Assembly (NCBI GenBank): GCA_963733915.1
Contig: CAVTEP010000001.1
Coordinates: 62,001-126,000 of the forward strand
Direction of reading: 5' to 3'
DNA: 64,000 nucleotides
Source of the DNA: Sulfomarinibacter sp963733915
GTDB taxonomy: Bacteria; Acidobacteriota; Thermoanaerobaculia; Thermoanaerobaculales; Sulfomarinibacteraceae
Numbering within the stretch: position 1 is the stretch's first letter; the number at the start of each line of letters is the position of its first letter. A program made the position numbers and the translations under genes. The notes beneath the pieces are model-generated. The model was not told the DNA's origin. It made no database searches and saw only the letters and a list, made by a program, of their open reading frames with translations. Positions 51,710 through 59,617 of the stretch are shown here, one piece after another.

Positions 51710-52729
51710 TCACGACCGGTAACGGTTTCGAATCTGTGGGATCAGGTAGTCCGCGAAACCGCCCGCCAGATCGTACCGAGGCTCGAGCCCCCAGTCGGTG
51801 CGGGCGGCGGAGTCGTCAACCGCGGCCGGCCAGCTGTCGACAATGGCCTGTCGTTTGAGGTCCGGCGCGAAAGCGATTTCCGCGTCCGGAAAACCCTCGA
51901 GGACGAGTGTTCGAATCTCCTCCGCCGAGGGGTTGAAGGCGTTGATGTTGTAGACGCTCTGGCCCAGACTCGCGCGATCGGCCCTGGCAAGCTGGACGAG
52001 AGCGTCGACCGCGTCCGGCATGACCATGAAGGGGATGCGGGTGTCCGGCCGCACGAAGCAGGCGTAGGCATCGCCCCGCGCGGCGGCGTGGATCATCTCC
52101 GGCGCATAGTCGGAGGTGCCGCCGGAGGGAACCGTAACCGCCGAGATCAGACCCGGGAAGCGGATGGCGCGGAAGTCCACCTTACCCGACAAGGTCTCGG
52201 CGGCAAGCTGCTTGTAGTGGTGCGCGTAGTAGCGGCCCAGGTGTTCGCAGTACAACTTGTTGCAGCCGTACATGGTGGTGGGGTGGTTCCACTCGTGCTC
52301 GCTCACTGCGCCCGCGGAGTTTTTTGTTTCGAGGTCAGGCAGCCCATATGCAGCGATCGACGAGGGATAGAGAAAGACGACCGCCCGGCCGTGCGACTCG
52401 CCCTCGGCCTGGGCAAAGTCGAGCAATCGCAGGGTGCCCTCGACGTTGACCTGGTGACCGGTCACCGGCGTGAACTCGGTGCGGGTCGAGAGAATGGCGG
52501 CGAGGTGGTAGATCTTTTCGACCTCGTACTCGGAGAGAATCCGCTCGAGCAGATGGGTCTCGAGGATCGAGCCGATGTACTCGTGCTCGACCCGGTCGGC
52601 GATTGTCGGGTCCAGAGCCTGGAGGTCGATGGTGACGATCGCGGTGTCGCCGTCGGCCGTCAGCCGCTCGATGAGGCCGTGGCCGATCTCTCCACCGGCG
52701 CCGGTGATCAGGGTGACGTGCTTGCGCAT
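51710..52729 (-). CDS. SDR-type L-threonine 3-dehydrogenase-like protein
   Basis: A 339-residue extended short-chain dehydrogenase/epimerase. The NAD-binding loop is LITGAGGEIGHGL; SSIAAYG and the YxxxK pair in MYGCNKLYCEHLG are catalytic. The PSGGTSDYAPEM and FMVMPDAVDALV segments resemble the GalE-like threonine dehydrogenases of Cupriavidus and others, so oxidation of threonine to 2-amino-3-oxobutyrate is likely. A nucleotide-sugar epimerase is the alternative. ATG 52729 follows AAGGGAG. No kbl (glycine C-acetyltransferase) is adjacent. Confidence 0.75.
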   Translation of the reverse strand: MRKHVTLITGAGGEIGHGLIERLTADGDTAIVTIDLQALDPTIADRVEHEYIGSILETHLLERILSEYEVEKIYHLAAILSTRTEFTPVTGHQVNVEGTLRLLDFAQAEGESHGRAVVFLYPSSIAAYGLPDLETKNSAGAVSEHEWNHPTTMYGCNKLYCEHLGRYYAHHYKQLAAETLSGKVDFRAIRFPGLISAVTVPSGGTSDYAPEMIHAAARGDAYACFVRPDTRIPFMVMPDAVDALVQLARADRASLGQSVYNINAFNPSAEEIRTLVLEGFPDAEIAFAPDLKRQAIVDSWPAAVDDSAARTDWGLEPRYDLAGGFADYLIPQIRNRYRS

Positions 52730-53361
52730 CTTGCTCCCTTCCGTCCGCCCGCCAGATTCCTCGACGCGCCGCGACCTGTCAAGTTCTGCCGGACCCGTGC
52801 CCGTCTCCGTCTCCATGGCCATCGGCCCGCCGGCCGCGATCTGCGATCGCGGCCACGCGGTATCGGTCCTCCGGCTCTCCGAGCGCTGTCGCTCGTCGAT
52901 CCGTGGGACCTCGACCGCAGCGCGCCTCCGGCGCGCCGGCGGGCGGCGCTCACGACCCGCTAGCAACCGCTCCTTTTCGTCCCGCCCCCGCCCCCCGCCC
53001 ACCCACCCTCGGAAATCCGTGACATCCGGCGCGAGCGCCGGCCGATCCGAATTTCCGAGGGGCAGGAGTGGTTATGACCTGGCGCCGGAGTTTCTTCCTG
53101 GGATTCCGCCGCAACGGTCAAAAGAACTCTCTTCGTGATTTCTTTGTGTTCTTCGTGGCTTGGTGTTTGAGGGCGGTTGGGTGGAATTCCGAATTCCGAA
53201 TTCCGAATTCGACCCGTCGAATTTTCAAACGTATCCGCACCCGGATGCATCGAACAGTACGGGCACCGCGATCGAGGCCGGGTCGGGAACGGGAACTCTG
53301 AACTTCTCCCGCCTGGATTACGTACTTTGAGACAGGGTCGGTTGATCCGTGGAGGACGAGG
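52730..53361. repeat. Gene-free spacer with composite repeat E5
   Basis: No gene. It contains CCGTCT hexamer words (52797-52815), a C-rich run, palindrome E5 (53006-53063, one mismatch), ATGACCTGGCGCCGGAG, CTTCGTGATTTCTTTGTG words (53128-53160) and AATTCCG heptamers (53184-53212). It shares long stretches with E3 and E4. The last ~130 bp should hold the promoter of the efflux operon; I see no clear one. Confidence 0.65.
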
Positions 53362-54462
53362 ATGGCAAAAGTATTGAGACTTCTCCTGGTGGTCGTTGTC
53401 GTGGCGGGTGCGGCCGGTGGCATCTATGCGTGGGTCGGCACCCGGAACTCCGGTCAAAACGGCAACACCCTGGTGGCGGCGGAGATCGGTTCGATTACCG
53501 AGAAGGCATTGGCGGTCGGTCAGATCGAGCCGCGAGAGCGGTTTCAGATCAAGTCCAAGATCTCCGGCATCGTCAAGCACTGCTTCGTCGAGGTCGGCGA
53601 CTACGTGCGGGCGGGTGACCCTCTGTTCGAGATCGCGCCCGACCCCACTCCGCAGGAGCTCCTCAACGTCGACCACGGCGTTCGCTCGTCGGAGGCCGTC
53701 TTTCTCAAAGCCCAGGCCGACTACGAGCGCGGCCAGGAGCTGCATCAAAACGGGCTCATGTCGAAGGGCGACCTCGACGCGCTGCGCGAGAATTTCGAGC
53801 TTGCGCGGATCGCCCGCCAGCAGGCCTTTGACAACCGCGACCTGACCCGCAGCGGTCGGGTGACCGGCGGCGACACCGAAGTCGAGGCTCTCATCCACAC
53901 CACCGCCAGCGGCACCGTGCTCTCTCGTGCGGTCAATGTCGGCGACCCTGTCGTCCCGCTGACCTCGTACCAACCGGGCACCGAGCTCGCCGCGGTGGCC
54001 GACATGGGTGATCTGATCTTCAAGGGAACGGTCGACGAAATCGATGTCGGCAAGATTTCGGTCGGAATGGAGTGCCGGATCAAGGTCGGCGCGCTCCCGG
54101 ATGAGATCGTGACCGGACGGCTTTCCCGAATCGCCCCCCAGGCTCAGAAGAACGAGGGCGCAACCCTCTTCGATGTCGAAATCGAGCTCGACCCGGACCA
54201 GGAAATGACCCTCCGGGCCGGCTACTCGGCCAACGCCGACGTCGTCATTCGCGAGAAGGAAGACATTGTTCTCATACCCGAACGACTGGTCCTGTTCGAG
54301 GGCGAGCAGACCTTTGTCGAGGTGCCGGGCGATTCGTCTGAAGCCGAGCCGCGCAAGGTCGAGGTCCAGCTCGGGCTGTCGGACGGACTCAACGTCGAGA
54401 TCGTGACCGGCCTCGGCGAGGGGGACGAGGTCGTGCAACGGCCGCCTCGCGAGATCTCCTGA
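53362..54462 (+). CDS. MacA-like periplasmic adaptor (HlyD family)
   Basis: A 366-residue membrane-fusion protein. The N-terminal anchor (VLRLLLVVVVVAGAAGGIYAWV) is followed by split lipoyl/barrel-sandwich halves (IKSKISGIVKHCFVEVGDYVRAGDPLFEI and TASGTVLSRAVNVGDPV), a short coiled hairpin at about 105-170, and a beta-barrel plus membrane-proximal domain. It joins the two FtsX-type permeases and ATPase that follow into a MacAB-like exporter, probably of a peptide, lipid or drug. The genes are separated by repeat-containing gaps. Confidence 0.85.
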   Translation: MAKVLRLLLVVVVVAGAAGGIYAWVGTRNSGQNGNTLVAAEIGSITEKALAVGQIEPRERFQIKSKISGIVKHCFVEVGDYVRAGDPLFEIAPDPTPQELLNVDHGVRSSEAVFLKAQADYERGQELHQNGLMSKGDLDALRENFELARIARQQAFDNRDLTRSGRVTGGDTEVEALIHTTASGTVLSRAVNVGDPVVPLTSYQPGTELAAVADMGDLIFKGTVDEIDVGKISVGMECRIKVGALPDEIVTGRLSRIAPQAQKNEGATLFDVEIELDPDQEMTLRAGYSANADVVIREKEDIVLIPERLVLFEGEQTFVEVPGDSSEAEPRKVEVQLGLSDGLNVEIVTGLGEGDEVVQRPPREIS

Positions 54463-54594
54463 GGGAATTAGGAATTCGGAATTAGGAATGCAGGATTCCG
54501 GGTCGGTTACGAATAATACGTCGATATCACCGTGGGGGTGGGCGGGAATTCCTCATTCCTCATTCCTCATTCCTCTTTCGGGTGGGTGGGCGGA
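54463..54594. repeat. GAATTAG / AATTCCT heptamer array
   Basis: Left arm of GAATTAG words (54464-54492), a centre with GGGGTGGGCGGG, and right arm of AATTCCT/CATTCCT words (54547-54577), then GGGTGGGTGGGCGG directly before the permease start, where it may double as a G-rich ribosome-binding site. Confidence 0.7.
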
Positions 54595-55824
54595 ATGACC
54601 GGATTCGGTTCCTTCTTCCGGCAGCTGGCCCGCGATTTGTGGAGCCAGAAGCTTCGCACCTTTCTCACCACCTTCGGCATCGTCTGGGGGACGGTTGCCG
54701 TGAGCCTATTGCTCGCTTTTGGACACGGTCTCCACCAGCAGATGATCAAGAGCACCGCCGGTCTCGGCGACCGCATCGTCATCGCGTGGCCGATGCGGAC
54801 TTCGATGGTCTTCGAAGGCCTGGGCAAGGGACGCCGGATGCAGATGATGGAAGAGGACATCCGTTTTCTGGAGGCGCAGGTCGAGCTGGTGGCCGCTATC
54901 TCCGGCGAGTACTCGGAAAACCTCATCGCGCGCTTCGGAGACCGGCAGCGGGCGATCGACGTTTCGGGAGTGTCGCCGGCCTACGGCGATATGCGTAACA
55001 TGATTCCGGCGCCGGGTGGGCGCTTTATCAACGCACTCGACGTCGAGCAGCGGCGGCGGGTGGTTTTCGTTGGCAACGAGCTGGCGGAAGACCTCTTCGG
55101 GACCATGGACGCGATCGGGGAGACCGTGATGATCCACGGCTCGCCGTTCCTGGTTGTGGGTGTGCTCAGACCCAAGGAGCAGGATTCGTCGTACTCGGGG
55201 CGCGACCACTCGAAGATGATCATCCCGGAGTCGACCTTTCGCGCGCTGACCGGCCAGAAATACGTGGACAACTTCATTTACAAGGCGCCAAGCCCCGACC
55301 TCAACACCGCCCTCAACGAACAGGTCCGGCAAGCGTTGAGCAAACGACTCCGTTTCCACCCCGAAGACGACCAGGCGGTGCAGGTGTGGGACACCAGCGA
55401 GATGTTTGTCTTCATGGACGCCTTCATGCTCGGTTTCAAAGTGTTTCTGGGCATCATGGGCGTGTTGACCTTGATTGTCGGCGGAATCGGTGTGTCCAAC
55501 ATCATGAACGTGGTGGTGGAGGAGCGGACGCGAGAGATCGGCATCAAGATGGCTCTCGGTGCCCGCTCGCGTTCGATTCTCACCCAGTTCATGCTCGAGA
55601 CCATGATCCTGACCGCGGTGGGCGGCGCCATCGGCCTCGGGATCTCGTTTGCCATCTGCGCGGCCTTTCCCAAAAACCTCGAAGAATACGTCGGGCTGCC
55701 GACCCTGTCGCCGGGTCTGGCGGTGCTCACCGCGTCGATCCTCGGTTTCGTGGGATTCGTCGCCGGCTACTTCCCGGCCCGCGACGCATCCCGACTCGAC
55801 CCGGTGGTTGCGATGAAACTGTGA
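54595..55824 (+). CDS. MacB/FtsX-type ABC transporter permease (first)
   Basis: A 409-residue permease with one N-terminal membrane helix (FLTTFGIVWGTVAVSLLLAFG), a ~220-residue periplasmic MacB-PCD-like domain and three C-terminal helices (GFKVFLGIMGVLTLIVGGIGVSNIM...). The EERTREIGIKMALGAR cytoplasmic loop is the family hallmark. There is no ATPase domain, unlike true MacB. ATG 54595 follows the G-rich end of a repeat; open frame upstream encodes only repeat peptides. It probably pairs with the second permease at 56058. Confidence 0.85.
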   Translation: MTGFGSFFRQLARDLWSQKLRTFLTTFGIVWGTVAVSLLLAFGHGLHQQMIKSTAGLGDRIVIAWPMRTSMVFEGLGKGRRMQMMEEDIRFLEAQVELVAAISGEYSENLIARFGDRQRAIDVSGVSPAYGDMRNMIPAPGGRFINALDVEQRRRVVFVGNELAEDLFGTMDAIGETVMIHGSPFLVVGVLRPKEQDSSYSGRDHSKMIIPESTFRALTGQKYVDNFIYKAPSPDLNTALNEQVRQALSKRLRFHPEDDQAVQVWDTSEMFVFMDAFMLGFKVFLGIMGVLTLIVGGIGVSNIMNVVVEERTREIGIKMALGARSRSILTQFMLETMILTAVGGAIGLGISFAICAAFPKNLEEYVGLPTLSPGLAVLTASILGFVGFVAGYFPARDASRLDPVVAMKL

Positions 55825-56057
55825 CGAAGATTAGGAATTAGGAATGAGGAATTAGGAATGGCCACCCACCCACCCTTGCCACCGACAGGAATTGTCGTGG
55901 GTCAATGGACTTCATCGCCGACTCGCGAGTGCTGTATCTCAGCGAGATGGGATACGGACTTCAAGTCAGACGGGGAGGGCGGGAATTCCTCATTCCTCAT
56001 TCCTAATTCCTCATTCACGACCCGCCAATCGAGGGCGAGAGTGTTGGGGGGTTGTTG
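55825..56057. repeat. Heptamer inverted array between permease genes
   Basis: Left arm of GAATTAG/GAATGAG words (55829-55858), then CCACCCACCCACCC, a ~110-nt unique centre and a right arm of AATTCCT/CATTCCT words (55982-56015). No gene. Confidence 0.7.
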
Positions 56058-57317
56058 ATGCGTCTCCTCGATTGGCGGGTCGTGGTCCAGCTGTTCTGGA
56101 AGGCCTCGTCGCTGCAGCGCAAGCGCGCCGCTTTGACGGTGGCCGCCATCGCCTGGGGAACCGTGGCCATCGTCATGCTCCTGGCCTTTGGCGAGGGGCT
56201 CAAGATCCAGCTCATGAAGGGCCGTCGCGGCATGGGTGAGAACATCGCCGTGTGGTGGCCGGGCGAGACCTCAAAGGTCTGGCAGGGGCTGCCGGAGGGC
56301 CGTCCGATCCGCCCACGACTGGACGATATCGATTACCTCAGGGGTCGGTTGACAGCCGCCTCCGGCGTGCTCGGCGAGATGACGAGCTGGTCGAGCTCGA
56401 TGACCTGGGGTACGACCACCATAACGGGTCGCGTGACCGGCGCCAACTGGGAGTATGGCGAGATTCGCCATCACTTCCCGCAGGCCGGAGGCCGCTTCTT
56501 CAACGCCAACGACGAACGGGACAAACGGCGGGTCATCTTTCTCGGCGACGAGCTCGCGGTGGACATCTTTGCTGAGGTGGACCCGGTCGGCAAGACCCTA
56601 TTCGTCGACCGGGTGCCGTACCTTGTCATCGGCGTACTGCAGCACAAAATGCAGATGGGCACCTACAAGGGGCCCGACGCCAACGGGTCGGTCATCCCGA
56701 TAACCACCTTCTCCGCCCAGTTTGGGCGCCAGCGGCTCACCAATATCGTCTTCAAGGCGCGGACCGCCGACGACATGCCGCTCGCTCGCGAGCAGTTCAA
56801 CCAGGCGCTGGCCGCGAAATACCGCTTCGACCCGTCCGACGAGCAGGTGACCGGCGTATGGGACACGGTCGAGGGTGCAAAGGTCATGAGCAACATCATG
56901 ATCGGTCTCCAGGCCTTTCTCGGCATCATCGGCGCCCTCACCCTGCTCATCGGCGGCATCGGTGTGGCCAACATCATGTATGCGGTGGTCAAGGAAAAGA
57001 CGCGGGAGATCGGGGTGCAGATGGCGCTCGGCGCCCACCGCGGCTGGGTGACGGGGCCGTTTGTCCTGCAGGGCTTGTCATACACCCTGGTCGGTGGGGC
57101 CATGGGTCTGGTCATCGCGGTGATTCTCATCCTTCTCCTCGGGCTGATCCCGGTCGAGGGCAACCAGGCCCTGGAGTTTCTCGGCAAGCCGACCCTTTCG
57201 TGGCAGATTGCATCCGCGACCGCAGCCGTGCTCGGTTCGATCGGCATTCTTGCCGGGTACCTCCCAGCACGCAGAGCCGCGACCGTCGATCCCGCAGAGA
57301 CGCTGAGATATGAGTGA
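56058..57317 (+). CDS. MacB/FtsX-type ABC transporter permease (second)
   Basis: A 419-residue paralogue of the previous permease with the same topology: first helix AALTVAAIAWGTVAIVMLLAFG, periplasmic domain, and a three-helix C terminus with the KEKTREIGVQMALGAHRG loop. Two different permeases plus a separate ATPase resemble the heteromeric LolCDE/YknXYZ layout rather than homodimeric MacB. ATG 56058 follows GGGGGG. The long hairpin at 57340 separates it from the ATPase gene. Confidence 0.85.
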   Translation: MRLLDWRVVVQLFWKASSLQRKRAALTVAAIAWGTVAIVMLLAFGEGLKIQLMKGRRGMGENIAVWWPGETSKVWQGLPEGRPIRPRLDDIDYLRGRLTAASGVLGEMTSWSSSMTWGTTTITGRVTGANWEYGEIRHHFPQAGGRFFNANDERDKRRVIFLGDELAVDIFAEVDPVGKTLFVDRVPYLVIGVLQHKMQMGTYKGPDANGSVIPITTFSAQFGRQRLTNIVFKARTADDMPLAREQFNQALAAKYRFDPSDEQVTGVWDTVEGAKVMSNIMIGLQAFLGIIGALTLLIGGIGVANIMYAVVKEKTREIGVQMALGAHRGWVTGPFVLQGLSYTLVGGAMGLVIAVILILLLGLIPVEGNQALEFLGKPTLSWQIASATAAVLGSIGILAGYLPARRAATVDPAETLRYE

Positions 57318-57339
57318 CGCCATGAGCGCTATTCATCTT

Positions 57340-57418
57340 CAAATTTCGGCCCGCGTTTTCCAAAACGACCTCTGCGGGTCCTTGAGCGCAGCCGTAGGAA
57401 ACCGCGGGCCGAAATTTG
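57340..57418. repeat. Long inverted repeat before the ABC ATPase gene
   Basis: A 16-bp perfect inverted repeat (CAAATTTCGGCCCGCG at 57340-57355 and its complement at 57403-57418), extended by 6 bp with one mismatch. The loop is ~35 nt. It lies between co-directional genes of one transporter and may attenuate transcription or stabilise the upstream mRNA. Confidence 0.65.
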
Positions 57419-57469
57419 AGAGTGAGGACCGGCGGACATCGGTTCGCTGATTGTGAACGGGAGCCAAAA

Positions 57470-58201
57470 ATGAATTGGCAATTCAAGAAATCGCAACGTC
57501 AAACCGCCGGTCCGAACGGACATATCATCGACATGAGCGGAATTACCAAGATCTACGACACGGGAAAGGTCAAGGTCGAGGCCCTTCGAGGCATCGATTT
57601 GCAGGTGAAAAAGGGCGAGTTCGTCGCAATCGTCGGGCCCTCGGGTTCGGGCAAGTCGACCCTGCTCAACCTGCTCGGCTGTCTCGATACGCCGAGTGAC
57701 GGTGAGTACCTTCTCGGCGGCGAAGCCGTGGCCGGTCTCGACCGTGATGATCTTGCCGACATTCGCAACCGGCGGGTAGGCTTCGTATTTCAGAACTTCA
57801 ACCTGTTGCCGCAGCTGACGGCGCTCGAAAACGTGGAGATGCCGCTGCTGTTTGGCGGGGTTGGCCGCCGGGAGCGGCGGATGCGGGCGATGAAACGGCT
57901 CGAGGCGGTCGGTCTTGGTGACCGCGTCGAGCACAAACCGACCGAGCTCTCCGGCGGCCAGATGCAGCGTGTCGCCATCGCCCGAGCGCTCGCCATGGAG
58001 CCCGATATCGTGCTCGCCGACGAGCCGACCGGAAACCTGGACACCGGGTCGGGAGCCGACGTGATGGGCGCCCTTCAGGAGCTGTGGGACCAGGGCAGCA
58101 CGCTGGTGGTGGTGACACACGACCTTGCCCTCGCCCAACGCGCGAACCGGGTGGTGGAGATCCGCGACGGGCTTGTGGTGGAGGACAACGCCGCGAGCTG
58201 A
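57470..58201 (+). CDS. MacB/LolD-type ABC transporter ATPase
   Basis: A 243-residue ATPase: Walker A IVGPSGSGKSTLLNLLGCLD, Q-loop FVFQNFNLLP, signature ELSGGQMQRVAIARAL, Walker B IVLADEPTGNLD and H-loop VVVTHD. This is the standard LolD/MacB class. The N-terminal ~20 residues (NWQFKKSQRQTAGPNG) are an extra polar segment. ATG 57470 follows GGGAG. Its stop codon abuts a GAATGAG-type repeat. It energises the two permeases upstream. Confidence 0.92.
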   Translation: MNWQFKKSQRQTAGPNGHIIDMSGITKIYDTGKVKVEALRGIDLQVKKGEFVAIVGPSGSGKSTLLNLLGCLDTPSDGEYLLGGEAVAGLDRDDLADIRNRRVGFVFQNFNLLPQLTALENVEMPLLFGGVGRRERRMRAMKRLEAVGLGDRVEHKPTELSGGQMQRVAIARALAMEPDIVLADEPTGNLDTGSGADVMGALQELWDQGSTLVVVTHDLALAQRANRVVEIRDGLVVEDNAAS

Positions 58202-58352
<151 letters not shown>

Positions 58353-58397
58353 CAGCTTGGAATGCATCGCGGTACAATAGTTGGCGAGGTATCGAGA

Positions 58398-58754
58398 ATG
58401 CTTGAGGATGAACTCACACCCACTCGCCGCCAGTTTCCGCGAATTGCGGCGGAAGACGTCGTTATGATCCATCGAATCGGCCCGGCAGAGCAGGAGGAGC
58501 ACGCGACTGCGCGGCAGATCGGGCTCGGGGGAATGATGATTTCGAGCGTGGAACCCCTGGGCGTGGATTCCTATCTGCGGTTGAAGATCACGATCGACGC
58601 CGAGGAAATCGAGGCCACCGGCAGGGTCGTGTGGGAAAAACTCGCCAGAGACGGCTCCGGTTCCTATGATGTAGGGGTGGCGTTTATATCCATCGACTCA
58701 GCCCATTCGGACACCATCATGGCCCGTTTGGTCGCTGCGGGCGCGAGCAGCTAG
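58398..58754 (+). CDS. PilZ-domain protein
   Basis: A 118-residue protein with a PilZ domain. TRRQFPRIAAED includes the RxxxR part of the cyclic-di-GMP site. The later D/NxSxxG motif is replaced by ARQIGLGGM, so binding may be weak or altered. ATGRVVWEKLA and YDVGVAFISID are the usual beta-strands. It may control motility, pili or exopolysaccharide. I chose ATG 58398 (GAGG about 8 bases upstream); ATG 58362 is an alternative but overlaps a -10-like sequence. Confidence 0.8.
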   Translation: MLEDELTPTRRQFPRIAAEDVVMIHRIGPAEQEEHATARQIGLGGMMISSVEPLGVDSYLRLKITIDAEEIEATGRVVWEKLARDGSGSYDVGVAFISIDSAHSDTIMARLVAAGASS

Positions 58755-58991
58755 CATCCGCCCACCCCCCGCCTCAGTCGTTTGAACGTTACACGTTAAA
58801 ACGTTTGAACGTTCCCACCCGTCCGCCCCGAACGAGCGGAGGGGAAACGGAGAAGAGGGGTAGAGGGGCGTCTCCCCTTTTCCCCTTTTCTCCTCTTCTC
58901 CTCTGCCCATCCACGGTGGGTGGTTAACGTTTCAACGTTCTAACGTGTAAGTTTCTAACGGTCTATACTGTGCAGTCGGAAGGAGCCGGTC
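58755..58991. repeat. AACGTT octamers and GGGGAAAA-type array
   Basis: AACGTT words (58782-58817), a purine arm of GGGGAAA/AGAAGAGGGG (58851-58872), a complementary pyrimidine arm (58873-58905), and a second AACGTT set (58921-58951). A -10-like TATACT near 58965 precedes the next gene. No gene. Confidence 0.65.
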
Positions 58992-59426
58992 ATGACCGAG
59001 AATGCCTCTTTTTCGGGCGGTTGCTTGTGCGGCGCCGTGCGCTTCGAGGTGAGGCCGCCGACCAAGTGGTGCGCCCACTGTCACTGCTCGTTGTGCCGCC
59101 GTGCGCACGGTGCGGCCTTCGTGACCTGGTTTGGGGTCGAGCGGCCCAAATTCGAGCTCGTGGCCGGTTCTGATGACCTGTCCTGGTATCGGTCGACACC
59201 GGCGGCGCGGCGTGGATTTTGCGGTCGCTGTGGGACGACGATGTTTTTCGAGGGCGAGCGGTGGCCCGATGAGATCCACATCGCGCTTGCCGGGATGGAC
59301 GGCCCTATCGACCGGCGGCCGACGGCACACGTCTTTTTCGACAGCCACGTCGACTGGCTCGACATTGGCGACGATCTGCGCCGTCTCGGTGGTCCGTCGG
59401 GAAACGAACCGCTCGACGAGGCGTGA
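58992..59426 (+). CDS. GFA/CENP-V-family zinc protein
   Basis: A 144-residue member of the GFA (glutathione-dependent formaldehyde-activating enzyme) family. Zinc ligands are visible: GGCLCGAVRFEV (CxC), CAHCHCSLCRRAHG and FCGRCGTTMFF. The family is broad, and most members have no proven formaldehyde activity; some bind glutathione or other thiols. AAGGAG precedes ATG 58992 by about 8 bases. Monocistronic. Confidence 0.85.
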   Translation: MTENASFSGGCLCGAVRFEVRPPTKWCAHCHCSLCRRAHGAAFVTWFGVERPKFELVAGSDDLSWYRSTPAARRGFCGRCGTTMFFEGERWPDEIHIALAGMDGPIDRRPTAHVFFDSHVDWLDIGDDLRRLGGPSGNEPLDEA

Positions 59427-59617
59427 GGGACGCCGTATGTGTTCACAGTGAGGTATGGGAGCACGTTTGAAGATGCAAGTTGCAGGATGGATTCAAAGGG
59501 CGGGTTGGGTGTGACCTGTACCCTGAACCCGGGTGGGCGGGCGGCATTCCGAATTCCTAATTCTGAGAAATCTCCTTTTCTCCTTTTCTCCTCTGCAGCC
59601 GAAAGGCCGGCGCGCGA
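59427..59617. repeat. Spacer with AATTCCK and CCTTTTCT words
   Basis: No gene. GGGTGGGCGGGCGG is followed by AATTCCG/AATTCCT words (59548-59562) and pyrimidine words CTCCTTTT (59569-59595), between convergent genes. Confidence 0.6.
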
